From Niastella sp. OAS944 (GTDB taxonomy: Bacteria > Bacteroidota > Bacteroidia > Chitinophagales > Chitinophagaceae), in contig JANUBW010000003.1 in the NCBI GenBank assembly GCA_024809215.1, positions 558,001 through 622,000 of the forward strand: a stretch of 64,000 nucleotides of DNA, read 5' to 3'. Shown here one piece after another: positions 32,988-40,620 of this stretch. The notes beneath the pieces were generated by a model, which worked only from the letters and a program-made list of their open reading frames with translations, did not search any database and was not told the DNA's origin. Position 1 is the first letter of the stretch, and each line of letters opens with the position of its first letter. A program made the position numbers and the translations under genes.

Positions 32988-33689
32988 ATGGAATACGCTA
33001 AAATTGTTGCTGTAACAGGTTTACCAGGATTATTCGAATTGGTGAGCAGTAAATCTGATGGCGCTATTGTACGGTCACTGGAAGACAAAAGCACAAAATT
33101 TGTTTCGAGCAGGATACATAATTTTTCTCATCTCGAAAGCATTGAAGTATATACAGTTCGCGATAATGTGAACCTGGTGGATATTTTTACAGCCATGCAA
33201 AATAGTGGCGAGAACCTGCCTGACGATAAGGATAATGCGGCAGTGAAAAAATATTTCGAAAAAGTTTATGCCGACCTCGATTTCGACCGCGTATACTCAA
33301 GCGATATGAAGAAGATGGTAAAGTGGTATGGCGTATTGAAGTCGAACAATATCGAAATTAAATTAAGAGAAGCAGCCCCTGAAGAAGAAGGCGTTGAAGA
33401 AGCAGTTGCAGTAGAAGAAACAGCAGCAGCTCCTGCTAAAGCAGAAAAGCCGAAAGCAGCTAAAAAAGAAGTAGCTGAAGCAGCTGGTGAAGAAGAAAAG
33501 AAAGAAGCAGCCCCTAAAAAGAAAGCGGCTCCCAAAGCTAAAAAAGAAGAAGCTGAAGGCGACGGCGAAGAAAAGAAAGAAGCAGCCCCTAAGAAAAAAG
33601 CAGCCCCTAAAGCCAAGAAAGAAGAGGGCGATGCTACTGAAGAAGCGCCTAAAAAGAAAGCGGCTCCTAAAAAAGACGCCAAAAAGTAA
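32988..33689 (+). CDS. DUF5606 protein with Lys/Ala/Pro-rich tail
   Basis: 233 residues. The first ~125 residues match DUF5606 (YAKIVAVTGLPGLFELVSSK, LEDKSTKFVSSRIHNFSHLE, SSDMKKMVKWYGVLKSN), a Bacteroidota-specific domain that may bind nucleic acid or ribosomes; not established. The rest is low complexity with two near-identical blocks, EEKKEAAPKKKAAPKAKKEE, resembling histone H1-type or AlgP-like tails. The tail is an addition to the family core, and its charge pattern suggests nucleic-acid contact. The hairpin after it (33711-33754) is the probable terminator. Confidence 0.85.
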   Translation: MEYAKIVAVTGLPGLFELVSSKSDGAIVRSLEDKSTKFVSSRIHNFSHLESIEVYTVRDNVNLVDIFTAMQNSGENLPDDKDNAAVKKYFEKVYADLDFDRVYSSDMKKMVKWYGVLKSNNIEIKLREAAPEEEGVEEAVAVEETAAAPAKAEKPKAAKKEVAEAAGEEEKKEAAPKKKAAPKAKKEEAEGDGEEKKEAAPKKKAAPKAKKEEGDATEEAPKKKAAPKKDAKK

Positions 33690-33710
33690 TTTAGCATTCT
33701 TTAATAAACT

Positions 33711-33760
33711 AAAGCTACAGGCTGCTGGTTTTTATACCGGAAGTTTGTAGCTTTCTTATT
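33711..33760 (+). terminator. Terminator-like hairpin after the DUF5606 gene
   Basis: 9-bp stem AAAGCTACA / TGTAGCTTT with 26-nt loop and CTTATTTT after it. Confidence 0.55.
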
Positions 33761-33777
33761 TTAAAAAAGGTGATACA

Positions 33778-35508
33778 ATGAATCATACTGCCGACATTAA
33801 AAAATTGCCAAGGCAATTTTTACCTGAAGATTTTACAGTAACTACCTGGGATAATCTTGAACCTTATTTTAAGAACCTGCTCGACAGGCCCATTAACTCA
33901 AATGCCGACCTGGAAAAATGGTTGTACGATATGAGCGAACTGGAAGCCGTAGTAAGTGAAGATGCGTGCTGGCGCCAGATTAAAATGACCTGCGATACCG
34001 AGAACAAAACGCTTGAAGAAGCCTTCGTGTTCTTTGTAACCCAAATTCAGCCTCAAATTCAGCCCTATGCCGATAAGCTGAATAAAAAACTGGTTGAAAG
34101 CCCATTCGTGGCAAAACTTGACCAGCAAAAATATTTTACCTACCTGCGTAGCGTTCGTAAAAGCATCGAGCTGTTTCGCGAAGAAAATATTCCCCTGCAA
34201 TCTGAACTGGCCGTACTGGCACAACAGTTTGGCACCATTGCCGGTAAAATGACGGTTGAAGTGAACGGAAAGGAATACACTCTGCAACAGGCCAGTAAAT
34301 TCCTCGAAAGCCACGACCGCAGCCTGCGCGAAAGCGTTTACCGCAAAATAAACGAACGACGCTTACAGGATAAGGATGCATTGAACGACCTGTATACGCA
34401 ATTGATACAAAAAAGACACCAGGTAGCTAAAAATGCCGGTTTCGATAACTACCGCGATTATAAGTTTAAAGAGCTGGGCCGTTTCGATTATACAAAAGAA
34501 GATTGCTTTCAGTTTCACGAAGCTGTAAAACAACACGTACTGCCACTGGTAAATATTATCAATGAGCGGAAAAAGAAAAAACTGAACCTTACTTCTTTAC
34601 GCCCCTGGGATTCTGAAGCAGAACCAGAAGGTGTTGCTCCACTGAATCCGTTTAGCACAGGCAATGAACTGTTGGAGAAAAGTATTGAATGCTTCGACCA
34701 GGTTCATCCTTTCTTTGCCGATTGCCTGCGCAAAATGAGCGAAATGAAACGCCTCGACCTGGATAGCCGTAAAGGAAAAGCGCCCGGCGGGTATAATTGT
34801 CCGCTGGCCGAAACAGGAGCGCCCTTTATATTTATGAATGCGGCCGGACAAATGAGTGATGTTACAACCATGGTACACGAAGGTGGCCATGCGGTACATT
34901 CATTTCTCGCCCACCCATTGGAGTTAACCTCTTTCAAAGAGTACCCAATGGAGATAGCCGAAGTAGCCAGCATGTCGATGGAATTGTTCAGCATGGACGC
35001 CTGGGATGTTTTCTTTACCAAAGAAGAAGACCTTATAAGGGCTAAAGAACACCAGCTGGAAAGAGTGATAACCATATTCCCCTGGATAGCCACCATCGAC
35101 AAGTTTCAACACTGGGTATACGAAAATCCTACACATACAGTAGAAGAGCGGTCTGCAAAATGGATGGAGATCCTGAACGAGTTCTCGAGCAATGTGGTTG
35201 ACTGGGAAGGACTGGAAGGTTATCGCACCTACGCCTGGCAACGACAGCTGCATTTGTTTGAAGTTCCGTTGTACTATATTGAATATGGTATTGCTCAGTT
35301 AGGCGCCATTGGTTTGTGGATGCAGTTCAGAAAAGATAAAACAGCAGCCATTAACAACTATATGACGTCACTACAATTGGGTGGAACTAAAACATTACCT
35401 GAACTGTACAAAGCGGCAGGACTTGTTTTTAACTTTTCTCCCGACTATATAAAGCAGCTGATGCAATTTGTAAAAGGCGAAATGGATAAACTAAACGTTC
35501 ATCCATAG
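33778..35508 (+). CDS. M3-family oligoendopeptidase F-like metallopeptidase
   Basis: 576 residues, cytosolic (no signal peptide). M3 family zinc peptidase: HEGGHA with His367, Glu368 and His371, followed 23-30 residues later by the third-ligand region EIAEVASMSMELF. Other family blocks: PGGYNCPLAETGAPFIFMN and the C-terminal FEVPLYYIEYGIAQLGA. Degrades short peptides (about 7-17 residues in PepF). Length matches the family. It begins 17 nt after a hairpin, suggesting its own promoter. Confidence 0.95.
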   Translation: MNHTADIKKLPRQFLPEDFTVTTWDNLEPYFKNLLDRPINSNADLEKWLYDMSELEAVVSEDACWRQIKMTCDTENKTLEEAFVFFVTQIQPQIQPYADKLNKKLVESPFVAKLDQQKYFTYLRSVRKSIELFREENIPLQSELAVLAQQFGTIAGKMTVEVNGKEYTLQQASKFLESHDRSLRESVYRKINERRLQDKDALNDLYTQLIQKRHQVAKNAGFDNYRDYKFKELGRFDYTKEDCFQFHEAVKQHVLPLVNIINERKKKKLNLTSLRPWDSEAEPEGVAPLNPFSTGNELLEKSIECFDQVHPFFADCLRKMSEMKRLDLDSRKGKAPGGYNCPLAETGAPFIFMNAAGQMSDVTTMVHEGGHAVHSFLAHPLELTSFKEYPMEIAEVASMSMELFSMDAWDVFFTKEEDLIRAKEHQLERVITIFPWIATIDKFQHWVYENPTHTVEERSAKWMEILNEFSSNVVDWEGLEGYRTYAWQRQLHLFEVPLYYIEYGIAQLGAIGLWMQFRKDKTAAINNYMTSLQLGGTKTLPELYKAAGLVFNFSPDYIKQLMQFVKGEMDKLNVHP

Positions 35509-35572
35509 CCGGGAAAAAAATACCCAGTTCATGGTATGCGAAATATTAATTCATTCTATTATATTTGTAGCA

Positions 35573-35686
35573 TTAAAAAATAGAGTTGATTTAGGTAGCA
35601 ACTGCTGCCAACTATCATAAAATAGCTACTAATCAGAGCCTTAACCAAAAGTCCCGGTGTTTCTACATCGGGGCTTTGTGTTTTTA
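35573..35686 (+). ncRNA. Candidate small RNA of ~110 nt or M3-gene 3' UTR
   Basis: Begins about 6 nt after TATATTTG (fits TAnnTTTG; no clear -33) and ends at a 12-bp terminator. The inner part can form AGTTG / CAACT and GGTAGC / GCTACT pairings. No family is recognised. Alternative: the terminator simply ends the M3-peptidase mRNA, whose stop is 140 nt upstream. Confidence 0.35.
35648..35685 (+). terminator. Intrinsic terminator
   Basis: 12-bp stem AAAGTCCCGGTG / CATCGGGGCTTT with two G-U pairs, 6-nt loop TTTCTA, GTG then five T. Confidence 0.75.
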
Positions 35687-35878
35687 TATGTCCAAGATTT
35701 TGTTAAAGGTTATTAATAAATAGAATTCAGTACTGGCGGGCATTTCAAATGATCAAAGCAAAATTGGTTAAGCATTGGATTTTACTGACCACGGTCAGTT
35801 TTTAATCCCTCTTTAATGAGATGCACAGAATTTCTTCCAAAAAGAAAATACCGGTTATGGCACACCGGGATAAACGCA

Positions 35879-35973
35879 AATGCCAATTTGCAATGGGCAA
35901 TAAGCAAGGGTCGCCGGTATTTAAAAATCGCGAAACCATTTTGCCTATTGCGTATTGTCTATTGCCAATTGGT
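35879..35973. repeat. CAAT/GGCAATA word-repeat, inverted pair
   Basis: Left arm with ATTTGCAATGGGCAATAAGC (about 35887-35906), right arm with TTGCCTATTGCGTATTGTC and TATTGCCAATTGG (35940-35973), separated by ~35 nt that includes TCGCGAA. The same layout and words recur at 55841-55943. Confidence 0.65.
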
Positions 35974-36028
35974 TTTACATCGTTGGCGAATAACCGGAAT
36001 TGTTATTTACTGATTGTTATCAAGTTTT

Positions 36029-36445
36029 TTAACGGCACTCTTTACACAAACCAGTAACCACCATTTGGTAGTCGTGTGGTAAAAACCCACCTGGTAATTT
36101 TACTTCAGGAATATGTACATCGGCCAGGCAAATTGTTTTGCCACATTTCTGACATATAAAGTGAACGTGGTTATCGTGGTGATGTCCCTCGGAGCAATCA
36201 TCTTTACAAAGGGCGTACAACACCGAATTATCGGCGGTTGGTATGGTATGAATAATTCCTTTTTCAAGGAATGTTTGCAGCGTACGGTAAACAGTAACCC
36301 GGTCGAATTTTTCACCGGTCTTTTTTTCAATATCGCCATGCGCCAGCGCTCCGTTGCTCAATAAAAACAACTCCAGTATGCGCTTACGGCTACCGGTCAC
36401 ACTTAATTGATTTTTACGAAGTATATCGTCTATCTGTGCCTCCAT
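36029..36445 (-). CDS. Fur-family transcriptional regulator
   Basis: 138 residues from ATG 36445. N-terminal winged helix (TGSRKRILELFLLSNGALAHGD ... FDRVTVYRTLQTFLEKG, recognition helix RVTVYRTL) and a metal-binding C-terminal half: SEGHHHDNHVHFICQKCGKTICL with CxxC, and a final CKEC; these two CxxC pairs form the structural zinc site. The His-rich HHHDNHVHF suits a zinc- or iron-sensing site; Zur is favoured over PerR/Fur because of the neighbours and the palindrome at 37203, but this is inference. Upstream gene SCO lies on the same strand 25 nt away, so the two may be one operon. Confidence 0.92.
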   Translation of the reverse strand: MEAQIDDILRKNQLSVTGSRKRILELFLLSNGALAHGDIEKKTGEKFDRVTVYRTLQTFLEKGIIHTIPTADNSVLYALCKDDCSEGHHHDNHVHFICQKCGKTICLADVHIPEVKLPGGFLPHDYQMVVTGLCKECR

Positions 36446-36470
36446 TGTGAAATCATTAAACACTGCAGCA

Positions 36471-37121
36471 TTAGCTGCCGAAAACATTATTTGAAAAACG
36501 CTCACCGGGATTATGTTCCCGCAACAACTTCTTTATATCTTTTTTCAATTCTTCTATTTCTTCTTTCTTTAAGCCGTCGTAAATTTTACGCACCCGGCCA
36601 ATTCTGTCAACCAGGGCAAAGAACTGGGTGTGCAAAAACTGGTCATTAATGTTCTGCAGGTTGTTTTGCGGGTCATCTAACACATAGCTGTTACGTGCTG
36701 TAAGGTACAGGCTATCTTTACGGCCCGTTAAGAACACCCACTGTTTTGTATTCACTTTTAATGAATCGGCGTACCATTTTAACCGGCCCACCGTGTCATT
36801 ATCAGGATCAACGGTGTGCGACAAGATCATAAAAGCCGGTTCATTTTTAAACTCCTCGTATATTTTGTGCATATTGGTGTTCAGCTGAGGGCAAATACTG
36901 GGGCAGGTGGTAAAAAAATATTCCGCCACGTATACTTTGCCTTCTACTGATCTTTCTGTTACCCGCTCCCCATCCTGGTTTATAAAACTAAAAGGTTTAA
37001 TTCGTTGCACCACAGGTAGCTTTACATCGCCAAAACCAGGAATTACCTGCGTCATAGCGAAATAGAAACCAATCGCCAGCACTATAAAAAAGCCAATATA
37101 AAAGAACACTTTACGGTTCAT
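36471..37121 (-). CDS. SCO1/SenC-family protein
   Basis: 216 residues from ATG 37121; anchored by a single N-terminal helix (residues ~5-25), thioredoxin-like domain outside. Copper/thiol motif TTCPSICPQL has Cys73 and Cys77, and the distal His is in FLHTQFFALVD. SCO proteins deliver copper to or reduce the CuA site of cytochrome oxidase; others act in copper homeostasis or redox defence. A longer frame upstream is rejected since it crosses the divergent promoter. Its stop is 25 nt upstream of the Fur-family start. Confidence 0.92.
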   Translation of the reverse strand: MNRKVFFYIGFFIVLAIGFYFAMTQVIPGFGDVKLPVVQRIKPFSFINQDGERVTERSVEGKVYVAEYFFTTCPSICPQLNTNMHKIYEEFKNEPAFMILSHTVDPDNDTVGRLKWYADSLKVNTKQWVFLTGRKDSLYLTARNSYVLDDPQNNLQNINDQFLHTQFFALVDRIGRVRKIYDGLKKEEIEELKKDIKKLLREHNPGERFSNNVFGS

Positions 37122-37202
37122 AACAATGTTGATATTTTCAGGCCTCAAAGGTACGGCTAGCCTCTCCGCAACCAATGGATTTATTTTTATAACGAATCTT
37201 TT

Positions 37203-37217
37203 TGCAACAAAGTTGCA
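37203..37217. promoter_or_regulatory. Perfect palindrome TGCAAC-AAA-GTTGCA (Fur/Zur-box candidate)
   Basis: 15-nt palindrome in the 127-bp divergent region of SCO and MerC, 32 nt before the MerC ATG, and upstream of a TATCTTCG -7-like element (37237-37244). Site for the Fur-family protein encoded nearby is the simplest proposal. Confidence 0.55.
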
Positions 37218-37248
37218 TGCGAATAAATTTACTTCTTATCTTCGGGCC

Positions 37249-37641
37249 ATGAATTTTAGAGTAAACTGGGATGCGATGGGTGTGGCCGCTTCACTTGCCT
37301 GCGCAATCCACTGCGCAATTTTACCCCTGGCATTAACCAGTTTGCCTGTTTTGGGCATAAATATAATTGACAATGAAGCGTTTGAATATTTTATGATCTT
37401 TCTGGCCTTTGGCATTGGGGTGTATTCCCTTCGCCATGGATATAAGAAACATCACCATAGCACGCTTCCCATTATCATTTTCGCCGTTGGCATTACCGGG
37501 CTGATAGCCAAGCAAATATGGCATCAATACCAGCTTTGGATCCTGCCTTTTGCTGTTTTAATGATCGTAACCGCTCATTTAATAAACTTCAGGGCCTGCC
37601 GGGTGCACAATCATGCTCATGAAGATGATTGTGATCATTAA
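37249..37641 (+). CDS. MerC-domain membrane protein
   Basis: 130 residues from ATG 37249. MerC-type protein: four helices (~10-30, 40-60, 70-88, 92-112) and the characteristic first-helix pair in LACAIHCAILPL (Cys-x3-Cys with His). The tail HNHAHEDDCDH is His/Asp/Cys-rich and probably binds metal. MerC imports mercury in Proteobacteria; Bacteroidota homologues near Fur-family genes are more likely linked to zinc or another divalent ion. A -7-like element only 4 nt before ATG implies a very short leader. Confidence 0.88.
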   Translation: MNFRVNWDAMGVAASLACAIHCAILPLALTSLPVLGINIIDNEAFEYFMIFLAFGIGVYSLRHGYKKHHHSTLPIIIFAVGITGLIAKQIWHQYQLWILPFAVLMIVTAHLINFRACRVHNHAHEDDCDH

Positions 37642-37727
37642 AATGGCTTTTCCCCGCTTCAGGCACTATATTCAGCATATTTTGTCCTGGTAAAACCTTA
37701 CGAGAACAAGTTTTTCAAAATAAGAAA

Positions 37728-37755
37728 CAATTGCAGCGCGCAATTGTTATTTTTG
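37728..37755 (+). promoter_or_regulatory. Promoter of the NifU-domain gene with a 7-bp dyad
   Basis: TATTTTTG (37748-37755) is a good -7 element 26 nt before ATG. Directly upstream is CAATTGC-N5-GCAATTG (37728-37746), a perfect dyad that overlaps the -33 region: a possible operator. Confidence 0.55.
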
Positions 37756-37781
37756 TATTCAACTTAAACGAAGGAAGTATC

Positions 37782-38378
37782 ATGATCAAAACAGGAAGTC
37801 CTGTCATTAGTATTTATACAGAAATGACGCCTAATCCGGAGACAATGAAATTTGTGGCCAATAAGTTGTTGTATCCGGGCAAAAGCATTGATTTTCCGGA
37901 TCTGGAAAATGCCAAGGCCTCGCCACTGGCTACCGAATTATTTGGTTTTCCCTTTATAAAGGCGGTTTTCATCGCCAGCAACTTTGTAACCCTTACAAAA
38001 ACTGTTGAAACCGATTGGAATGACGTTATTCCAACCATTCGCCAGTTTTTGAAAGAATACCTGGAAGAAAATAAAGTGGTGATCAATGAAGACGAGATCG
38101 CTACTATTAAACAGGAAAGCTCAAACACAGTTGCCGCCGATGACGACGATGTGGTTAAGCGTATTAAAGAGTTACTGGAAAACTATGTAAAACCAGCGGT
38201 GGAAATGGATGGCGGTGCTATTCAATTTAAAAGCTATAACGAAGGTGTTGTAAACCTGATGTTGCAAGGCTCATGCAGTGGTTGTCCTTCTTCAATGATC
38301 ACCTTAAAGGCAGGTATTGAAGGAATGATGAAGCGCATGATCCCCGAGGTTAAGGAAGTAGTGGCTGAGGCAGAATAA
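37782..38378 (+). CDS. NifU-family Fe-S scaffold/carrier protein
   Basis: 198 residues from ATG 37782; an upstream in-frame start precedes the promoter and is rejected. N-terminal Nfu_N domain (VISIYTEMTPNPETMKFVAN, FGFPFIKAVFIASNFVTLTK), then a Glu/Asp linker, then the C-terminal NifU domain with AVEMDGGAIQFKSY and the cluster ligands in GSCSGCPSS (CxxC). Carries 4Fe-4S clusters to target enzymes. The layout equals that of NfuA-like two-domain proteins. A clear terminator follows. Confidence 0.95.
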   Translation: MIKTGSPVISIYTEMTPNPETMKFVANKLLYPGKSIDFPDLENAKASPLATELFGFPFIKAVFIASNFVTLTKTVETDWNDVIPTIRQFLKEYLEENKVVINEDEIATIKQESSNTVAADDDDVVKRIKELLENYVKPAVEMDGGAIQFKSYNEGVVNLMLQGSCSGCPSSMITLKAGIEGMMKRMIPEVKEVVAEAE

Positions 38379-38410
38379 CACTTAAGTAGTTAATATAACT
38401 TTATTGCGTT

Positions 38411-38442
38411 GACCTTCCCCCGCAAAGGGAAGGTCTTTTTTT
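38411..38442 (+). terminator. Terminator of the NifU-domain gene
   Basis: 9-bp perfect stem GACCTTCCC / GGGAAGGTC, 7-nt loop, seven T. Confidence 0.92.
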
Positions 38443-38536
38443 GTACTTATGTGAACAGGAAGAAAGTATAGCTGAGATATTCACCTCGCTTGGCTGTATT
38501 GTGGGAATGCAGTAAATTCAGCAAAACAGCAGGTTT

Positions 38537-39091
38537 ATGACCTTTCTGTATATTTTAGGTGCGTTAGTGGTAGTGATAGTGCTACTGTTAATCATTGCTT
38601 TGTTTTTGCCCAACGGGTATTTTATAGAGAAATCGGCTATAATAAAAAAGCCATGTGCTTTTGTTATGGATAAAGTGGCCGATTTTCACAATCATATACA
38701 ATGGAACCCATGGCAACCCAAAGAAAATAGCAGCACTACCAATATTACCGGTTTATCAAAACAGCCCGGCCATAAATATTCGTGGAAGGAAAGTAAAATA
38801 GGCACAGGCAGTCTTACCCTGCGCGATATCGACGACAGGCATATTCATTTTGACCTTGAATTTATAAAACCTTTTAAGACCATTGCCCGCGATAACTGGC
38901 TTTTTGAAGAATGGGGTAGTGGTGAAACAAAAGTTACCTGGCAAAATTCAGGATTGCTACCTTACCCTATAGGCCGGTTAATGGGTTACATGATCCACAA
39001 AAACCTTAAAAATCAGTTTAGCGAAGGCCTTACCAATCTTAAAAAGTTCTGCGAGTTGTACAACGGTTCTATTCCGGTACGGCATTTTTAA
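38537..39091 (+). CDS. Membrane-anchored SRPBCC protein
   Basis: 184 residues: an N-terminal helix (residues ~3-26, LYILGALVVVIVLLLIIALFL) and a polyketide-cyclase/START-like domain with the pattern ADFHNHIQWNPWQ and GHKYSWKESKIGTGSLTL, ending FSEGLTNLKKFCE. The family binds hydrophobic ligands; its role at the inner membrane is unknown. Its last 23 bp overlap the end of the opposite-strand SDR gene. Confidence 0.85.
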   Translation: MTFLYILGALVVVIVLLLIIALFLPNGYFIEKSAIIKKPCAFVMDKVADFHNHIQWNPWQPKENSSTTNITGLSKQPGHKYSWKESKIGTGSLTLRDIDDRHIHFDLEFIKPFKTIARDNWLFEEWGSGETKVTWQNSGLLPYPIGRLMGYMIHKNLKNQFSEGLTNLKKFCELYNGSIPVRHF

Positions 39092-39869
39092 ACACCTTAA
39101 TGGCCAGCGATGGAAATAATCGCATAAGATGAACGGCCATCCACTCCTGCGAAAAAGGCCGTCCAACATATTTTTCAAACTTCCCTTTGCGAATAGCTTT
39201 CAGTATCTGCTGTGCTGTTTTATCGGCCGGGTAGCCATGGCCAATATTTTTGCCCAACTCATTGAGCTTCTCGCCCGAAGCAGTAACCGCATTTAGCGAA
39301 ACCTGGGTCCTTATATAGCCGGGCATAATCAGCGTAACTTTTATATTGTCGCGCCATACCTCGGCACGCAGGCAGTCAAAAAAGCCATGCAGGGCATGTT
39401 TGGCAGCGGCATAAGCCGAGCGCATAGGCGTACCTATTTTGCCCATTACGCTACTAATGGCTATAATATGCCCCGTTTGCCGTTGTTGCATGTGTGGTAA
39501 TAATAACCGCGTAAGTTCTATATAACTGAAATAATCAACCTCCATTACTTTACGTTGCACTGCCGGCAGGGTATCTTTTACTTTGCTTCGCTGGCTAATG
39601 CCGCCATTGTGCACCATTATATCAATTTGTGAAAAGGCGCTAATAGCCTCCTGTACTTTTGTGGGAAATGTATCGGCGGCCTCCAGGTCGAGCGGAAGCA
39701 CATATACATTCGCTGCGCCTGCCTGTTGCTGTACGCGTTTCAATTCTTCCTGTCGCCGGGCCGAAATAATAATTTTTGCACCCAGTTTTACAAGTTCGTA
39801 AGTAAGGGCCTCGCCAATGCCCGAAGAGGCGCCGGTGATCCAAACGGTTTTATTGGTATAATAATTCAA
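39069..39869 (-). CDS. Short-chain dehydrogenase/reductase (SDR)
   Basis: 266 residues. Classical SDR: cofactor loop TGASSGIGEA (residues ~12-21), NxGG (HNGGI, variant of NNAG), Ser of ISSVMGKIG, YAAAKHA as the YxxxK catalytic pair (preceded by MRSA), and PGYIRTQVS after it. The long C-terminal tail (PFSQEWMAVHLMRLFPSLAIKVF) resembles dehydrogenase/reductase member 7-like proteins that touch the membrane. It uses NAD(P)H; substrate unknown. Converges with and overlaps the SRPBCC gene. Confidence 0.93.
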   Translation of the reverse strand: MNYYTNKTVWITGASSGIGEALTYELVKLGAKIIISARRQEELKRVQQQAGAANVYVLPLDLEAADTFPTKVQEAISAFSQIDIMVHNGGISQRSKVKDTLPAVQRKVMEVDYFSYIELTRLLLPHMQQRQTGHIIAISSVMGKIGTPMRSAYAAAKHALHGFFDCLRAEVWRDNIKVTLIMPGYIRTQVSLNAVTASGEKLNELGKNIGHGYPADKTAQQILKAIRKGKFEKYVGRPFSQEWMAVHLMRLFPSLAIKVFKNAVPE

Positions 39870-39975
39870 GGGATATGCTATTTAGGGGCCAAATATCGTA
39901 AACTGGGCCGAATGTGCAGACCAGGAGTTACAGCAATATTATTGTCAATAGAACTAAATTGCATTTTTTTATACA

Positions 39976-40611
39976 ATGACGTACCAGGAATTCCTGACCC
40001 AATTTATTGAAGGCATGCGTGCCACTACATTTCTCGAATACCTTGCTGTTTTTTCGGGCATTGCCAGTGTATGGTTTTCACGCATTGAAAATATATGGGT
40101 GTACCCTGTAGGGCTTATCAGCACCGTTATTTATATATTTCTGAGTGCCGAACGAAGCCTGTTTGGCGAGGCAAGTGTTAACCTGTACTATACCATCATG
40201 AGCATTTACGGCTGGGTGCTTTGGCTTAAAAAAGACAAGCAACAGCATTATGTGGTTACCGTACAGTTTTCAAGCCGTCGCGAATGGGTTCAGCAATTAT
40301 TGTTCTTTGCCTTTTTTTATGTTGCCATTTATGCCGCGCTTCACTATTTAAAACAGGCGTTCTATTCTGCCACCATTCCCTGGGCCGATGCATTTGCTTC
40401 AGCAACCGCCTTTACCGGCATGTGGCTGATGGCAAAAAAGAAGGTTGAAAGCTGGTACTGGTGGATTGCGACCAACATTGCCTCTATACCGTTATACTTT
40501 GCCAAGCAATATGTTTTTACCAGTGTTTTTTATTTTGTACTGTTTGTAATGGCGGTGTTTGGTTTAATTGAATGGAGAAAACGTGCGCTAAAACATGGTA
40601 AAATCAATTAA
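39976..40611 (+). CDS. pnuC: Nicotinamide riboside transporter PnuC
   Basis: 211 residues, about seven membrane helices. The family core YLAVFSGIASVWFSRIENIWVYPVGLIST and SLFGEASVNLYYTIMSIYGW (with the conserved N-x-x-Y in helix 3-4) is intact, as is the second half WADAFASATAFTGMWLMAKKK with ESWYWWIATNI. Transports nicotinamide riboside by facilitated diffusion, trapped by phosphorylation inside. The kinase gene 9 nt downstream provides that step. No regulatory riboswitch is seen upstream. Confidence 0.95.
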   Translation: MTYQEFLTQFIEGMRATTFLEYLAVFSGIASVWFSRIENIWVYPVGLISTVIYIFLSAERSLFGEASVNLYYTIMSIYGWVLWLKKDKQQHYVVTVQFSSRREWVQQLLFFAFFYVAIYAALHYLKQAFYSATIPWADAFASATAFTGMWLMAKKKVESWYWWIATNIASIPLYFAKQYVFTSVFYFVLFVMAVFGLIEWRKRALKHGKIN

Positions 40612-40620
40612 AAGGTACTA

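Larger units (their letters stand above)
35509..36028. other. 520-bp gap: possible small RNA and a word-repeat pair
   Basis: No protein gene is convincing. It holds a TATATTTG element (35560-35567), a terminator at 35648-35685, a second short dyad ACTGACC / GGTCAGT with T-run (35783-35805), and the inverted word-repeat at 35879-35973. Two overlapping open frames in the last part are made of the repeat words and are not counted as genes. Confidence 0.55.

Noticed and set aside
33266-33697. 143-residue Ala/Ser/Phe-rich reverse frame
   Set aside because: Antisense of the Lys/Ala-rich DUF5606 tail; periodic composition is inherited from the repeat.
35816-36057. Two overlapping 65- and 78-residue frames
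   Set aside because: They are made largely of the CAAT/GGCAATA repeat words; composition is repeat-driven.
37126-37248. Longer N-terminus for the MerC-type protein
   Set aside because: It crosses the palindrome and the promoter and lacks family similarity; ATG 37249 fits.
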